Source: an uncultured Prevotella sp. (lineage in GTDB: Bacteria > Bacteroidota > Bacteroidia > Bacteroidales > Bacteroidaceae). Taken from it: a stretch of 8,528 nucleotides of DNA. The translations under genes and the position numbers were made by a program. The stretch is taken from positions 1 through 8,528 of the forward strand of contig CAMOTK010000080.1 in assembly GCA_946625715.1 (NCBI GenBank). The letters run 5' to 3'. Below, piece by piece: positions 5,737 through 8,528 of this stretch (positions are counted from its first letter, which is position 1; each line of letters opens with the position of its first letter). The notes beneath the pieces were generated by a model. That model searched no databases and was not told the DNA's origin. It saw only the letters and a list, made by a program, of their open reading frames with translations.

Positions 5737-6678
5737 ATGAAACTTTTCGACCTCTCTACAATGACCCGACAGGAAATAACTGTCGAGCTGCTGGTCAGTG
5801 CCGCCTTCCTCGTCTTCCAGGGCACCGTCGTCGGACTGCTGCCTGCCCATGTCTTCATGGTGGTGCTGTTTGGCGTGCTCTTCTTCGCCAGCCCTGCCAC
5901 CCGCCGACTGGCCGTGGCGCTGCTGCCCTTCGTGGTGTTCGAGATGGCCTACGACTGGATGCGCCTGTACCCCAACTACAAAGTCAACCCCATCGACATT
6001 GGCGGCATCTACGAAGCCGAGAAGGGGCTCTTCGGCATTGCCGCCGAAGGCCAGACGCTCATTCCCGGCGAGTGGTTTGAGCTGCACAACTGCGCCGTGG
6101 CCGACTTCCTGGCCGGCGTGTTCTACCTGTGCTGGGTGCCTGGCCCCATTGCCTTCGGCCTTTGGCTCTACTTCAAGGGCCACGAGCGCATGTACCTGCG
6201 CTTCGCACTGGCTTTCCTGTTTGTCAACTTCGTGGGCTTTGCCGGCTACTACATCCACCCGGCCGCCCCACCCTGGTATGCCATCAACTTTGGTTTCGAG
6301 CCCGACTTCTCTACGCCGGGCAACGTGGCCGGATTGGGCCGCTTCGACGAGCTGATAGGCATCCCCGTGTTCAGCAGCATCTACGTGAACAACTCCAACA
6401 TCTTTGCCGCCGTGCCCTCGCTCCACGCCGCCTACATGCTCGTGGCCACCATCTACGCCATAGGCTCGAAGCAGAAGTGGGGACTGGTGGCCGTCATTGC
6501 CATAGTGACCGTGGGCATCTGGTGGACGGCAGTCTACTCCACCCACCACTACATCATCGACGTGCTGCTGGGCATCCTGACGGCATTCGTCGGCGTGCTG
6601 GTCTTCGAGAAGGTGCTGATGCGCTGGCCCGCGTTCAGCCGTTTTGTGGACCGCTACAGCGCCTATATTAGAAACTAA
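5737..6678 (+). CDS. AUR1-like PAP2-superfamily protein, probable inositol phosphorylceramide synthase
   Basis: The 313-residue polytopic membrane protein has the catalytic blocks of the PAP2/AUR1 group: AAVPSLHAAY with His230 and YSTHHYIIDV with His271 and Asp275, the H-x3-D spacing of fungal IPC synthase. YYIHPAAPPWY (171-181) is another typical block. The N-terminal third contains YDWMRLYPNYK (72-82) and EKGLFG (95-100), as in AUR1-type transferases. The SR pair that precedes the last His in classical PAP2 phosphatases is Thr264-Ala265 here, which favours a transferase. The expected reaction moves phosphoinositol from phosphatidylinositol to (dihydro)ceramide, releasing diacylglycerol. About six to eight membrane segments are visible. 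The start lies 2 bp after the previous stop and follows a GAAGG motif about 7 bp upstream, unusually SD-like for this phylum. No sphingolipid base synthesis gene is in the window, so ceramide must come from elsewhere. A plain lipid phosphatase remains possible. Confidence 0.85.
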   Translation: MKLFDLSTMTRQEITVELLVSAAFLVFQGTVVGLLPAHVFMVVLFGVLFFASPATRRLAVALLPFVVFEMAYDWMRLYPNYKVNPIDIGGIYEAEKGLFGIAAEGQTLIPGEWFELHNCAVADFLAGVFYLCWVPGPIAFGLWLYFKGHERMYLRFALAFLFVNFVGFAGYYIHPAAPPWYAINFGFEPDFSTPGNVAGLGRFDELIGIPVFSSIYVNNSNIFAAVPSLHAAYMLVATIYAIGSKQKWGLVAVIAIVTVGIWWTAVYSTHHYIIDVLLGILTAFVGVLVFEKVLMRWPAFSRFVDRYSAYIRN

Positions 6679-6683
6679 AAAGC

Positions 6684-6749
6684 AATACAGCGTTTTAACA
6701 ATGTTAATACAGCGTTTTAACAATGTTAATATAGTGAATTAACAATGTT
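6684..6749. repeat. Three tandem copies of a 22-bp repeat
   Basis: Copies occupy 6684-6705, 6706-6727 and 6728-6749. The first two are identical, starting AATACAGCGTTTT and ending AACAATGTT. The third differs at four positions in its middle (AATATAGTGAATT) but keeps the same end. The block begins 5 bp after the PAP2 stop codon. A nearly exact inverted copy overlaps the third unit and extends to 6762. Confidence 0.9.
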
Positions 6750-6770
6750 AAAACGCCGTATTAGTTTTCT
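6684..6770. terminator. Bidirectional terminator between the PAP2 gene and glutamine synthetase
   Basis: Positions 6741-6762 are the reverse complement of the 22-bp repeat with two mismatches, so they can pair with either 6706-6727 (13-nt loop) or 6684-6705 (35-nt loop). Rightward RNA continues into AGTTTTCTT after the stem. Leftward RNA from glutamine synthetase, if paired with the first copy, continues into GCTTTTTAG. The stem is AT-rich with a short GC core, so it may be a moderate terminator. The placement between convergent genes supports the call. Confidence 0.75.
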
Positions 6771-6777
6771 TAACCTT

Positions 6778-8528
6778 TTACCTAATGAACAGCAGTTCGC
6801 GGTACTTCGGCAGCGGCCAGAGGCCGTCGTCGACAATCAGCTCCAGCTTGTCTATCTGGTAGCGAATCGTGTCGAGCTTAGGCTCCACCGTGTCGTGATA
6901 GGCAATGGCCTTCTGGTGTTCATCCTCAATCTTGTTGGCCTGCTTACGGGCATCGACCAGTTCTTCCACGCCCTTCTCGATGGCACTGGTGCGCTCGGCA
7001 ATCTCCTGAATGATTTGCTTGTTGCGCGCCGAGAGCTTGTCGGCTGTGTCGATGGGGAAGACCACGGCCATGTTGTTCACGTTCTGCAACAGCTGGCTCT
7101 GGTAGCGGGTGGCCACGGGTATGATGTGGTTCATCGAGAGGTCGCCCAGCACGCGGGCCTCTATCTGAATCTTTTTCGTATAGGTCTCCCACTTCACTTC
7201 GTTGCGGGCTTCCAGTTCCTTGCGGGTCATCACGCCCAGGCTCTCGAACATCTGGATGCTCTTCTCGTCGAGGTAGCGCTCAAAGATTTTCGGGCACGAC
7301 TTCTCCACATCGAGACCGCGCTTCTGTGCTTCAACCACCCACTCGTCGGAGTAGCCGTTGCCGTCGAAACGAATGGGCTTACAGGTCTTGATGTCCTCGC
7401 GCAGCACGTCGATGATGGCATGGAACACGGCGCTGTGTTCTGTGCCTGCCAGTTTCTTCTCGAACTCAGGGATACGGGCGTCCACGCGCTTCTTGAACTC
7501 CACCAAGGCTTCGGCCACGGCACTGTTCAGGGCAATCATGGCCGAGGCGCAGTTGGCCTCTGAACCCACGGCGCGGAACTCGAAGCGGTTGCCGGTGAAG
7601 GCGAAGGGCGACGTGCGGTTGCGGTCGGTGTTGTCGATGAAGAGTTCGGGAATCTCGGGAATGTCCATCTTCAAGCCTTGCTTGCCGGCCATCGCGAGAA
7701 TGTCCTGCACGTCGGCCTTCTCGATGTGGTCGAGCAGTTCGCTGACCTGCTTGCCGAGGAACGAGGAGATGATGGCGGGCGGTGCCTCGTTGGCGCCCAG
7801 ACGGTGGGCATTGGTGGCCGACATGATGCTGGCTTTCAGCAGACCGTTGTGGCGCCAGACGCCCATCAGCGTTTCAACGATGAAGGTGGCGAAGCGCAGG
7901 TTTTGCTCGGCCGTCTTGCCGGGAGCATGCAGCAGCACGCCGTTGTCGGTCGACAGGCTCCAGTTGTTGTGCTTGCCCGAGCCGTTGATGCCTGCGAAGG
8001 GCTTTTCGTGGAGCAGCACGCGGAAGCCGTGCTTGCGGGCCACGCGCTTCATGAGCGACATGAGCAGCATGTTGTGGTCCACGGCCAGATTACACTCCTC
8101 GAATATCGGTGCCAGCTCAAACTGGTTGGGCGCCACCTCGTTGTGGCGCGTCTTGCAGGGGATGCCCAGTTCGAGCGCCACGATTTCCAACTCACGCATG
8201 AAGGCAGCCACGCGCTCGGGTATGGCTCCGAAGTAGTGGTCGTCCATCTGCTGGTTCTTGGCCGAGTCGTGGCCCATCAGCGTGCGCCCTGTCAGCAGCA
8301 GGTCGGGACGAGCCGAGTAGAGCCCTTCGTCCACGAGGAAGTACTCCTGCTCCCAACCAAGGTTCGAGGTCACCTTCTTCACGCTCGGGTCGAAATAATG
8401 GCATACGTCCGTGGCAGCCACGTTCACGGCGTGGAGAGCGCGCAGCAGCGGAGCCTTGTAGTCGAGTGCCTCACCCGTATAAGATATAAATACGGTGGGG
8501 ATGCAGAGCGTGTCGTCGATGATGAACA
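6778..8528 (-). CDS. glnN: Glutamine synthetase type III, C-terminal part (partial at window edge)
   Basis: Cytoplasmic enzyme that makes glutamine from glutamate, ammonia and ATP. The reading frame continues without a stop to the window end; a GTG at 8427 is internal, and the preceding codons read FIIDDTLCIPTVFISYTG. About 582 residues are visible, against roughly 700-730 for the family, so about the first 140 are missing. Markers in fragment numbering are GWEQEYFLVD (about 57-66) with metal-binding glutamates, FAGINGSGKHNNWSLS (about 177-192) with the ATP/glutamate-site signature, and RTSPFAFTGNRFEFR (about 304-318) with the catalytic Arg region. These are characteristic of type III, the form first described in Bacteroides. 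A helical, charged segment near the C-terminus (IQEIAERTSAIEKGVEELV) is normal for type III. The gene is convergent to the lipid operon and is probably unrelated to it. Confidence 0.96.
   Translation of the reverse strand, partial: FIIDDTLCIPTVFISYTGEALDYKAPLLRALHAVNVAATDVCHYFDPSVKKVTSNLGWEQEYFLVDEGLYSARPDLLLTGRTLMGHDSAKNQQMDDHYFGAIPERVAAFMRELEIVALELGIPCKTRHNEVAPNQFELAPIFEECNLAVDHNMLLMSLMKRVARKHGFRVLLHEKPFAGINGSGKHNNWSLSTDNGVLLHAPGKTAEQNLRFATFIVETLMGVWRHNGLLKASIMSATNAHRLGANEAPPAIISSFLGKQVSELLDHIEKADVQDILAMAGKQGLKMDIPEIPELFIDNTDRNRTSPFAFTGNRFEFRAVGSEANCASAMIALNSAVAEALVEFKKRVDARIPEFEKKLAGTEHSAVFHAIIDVLREDIKTCKPIRFDGNGYSDEWVVEAQKRGLDVEKSCPKIFERYLDEKSIQMFESLGVMTRKELEARNEVKWETYTKKIQIEARVLGDLSMNHIIPVATRYQSQLLQNVNNMAVVFPIDTADKLSARNKQIIQEIAERTSAIEKGVEELVDARKQANKIEDEHQKAIAYHDTVEPKLDTIRYQIDKLELIVDDGLWPLPKYRELLFIR

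Noticed and set aside
5512..6723. A 403-codon minus-strand open frame across the PAP2 and PIP-synthase genes
   Set aside because: It is a His/Gly/Glu/Val-rich mirror of two well-supported membrane protein genes, it begins inside the terminator repeat, and no homologous family is recognisable.
6684..6749. Possible CRISPR array from the regularly spaced 22-bp repeats
   Set aside because: The copies abut with no spacers, only three exist, and no cas gene is nearby. Pairing with an inverted copy explains them as a terminator.

Overview
The window looks like chromosomal DNA of a gut-type Bacteroidota, order Bacteroidales, most likely near Prevotella/Bacteroides. Three things point there: a type III glutamine synthetase, a DUF5686 outer-membrane protein with an N-terminal carboxypeptidase-regulatory-like domain, and perfect Bacteroidota-type -7 promoter boxes (TAnnTTTG) with mostly SD-poor, A-rich start regions. 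The genus is inferred, not proven.

Layout: positions 1-36 may be the last codons of a rightward gene, followed by an AATGAGR-type short repeat (36-93) and a perfect bidirectional hairpin terminator (97-130). Leftward from a central divergent promoter region (4051-4188) run a DUF5686 outer-membrane protein (1501-4050, TTG start) and then myo-inositol-1-phosphate synthase (150-1457), 43 bp apart. Rightward run four tightly packed membrane-protein genes: a PgpA-family phosphatase (4189-4665), a GtrA-like protein (4653-5087), a CDP-alcohol phosphatidyltransferase (5084-5734) and an AUR1-like PAP2 protein (5737-6678). A 22-bp triplicated repeat with an inverted partner (6684-6762) forms a terminator between this operon and the convergent, incomplete glutamine synthetase III gene (6778-8528).

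Read together, the central genes encode a bacterial inositol-lipid pathway. Glucose-6-phosphate is converted to inositol-1-phosphate (MIPS). This is joined with CDP-diacylglycerol to give phosphatidylinositol phosphate (CDP-alcohol transferase), which is dephosphorylated to phosphatidylinositol (PgpA-like phosphatase). The phosphoinositol head group is then transferred to (dihydro)ceramide (AUR1-like PAP2 protein). This type of cluster has been described in Bacteroides thetaiotaomicron. The least explained members are the GtrA-like protein, translationally coupled between the phosphatase and the synthase, and the DUF5686 outer-membrane protein that precedes MIPS. They are candidates for moving or placing inositol lipids, but nothing in the sequence proves that.
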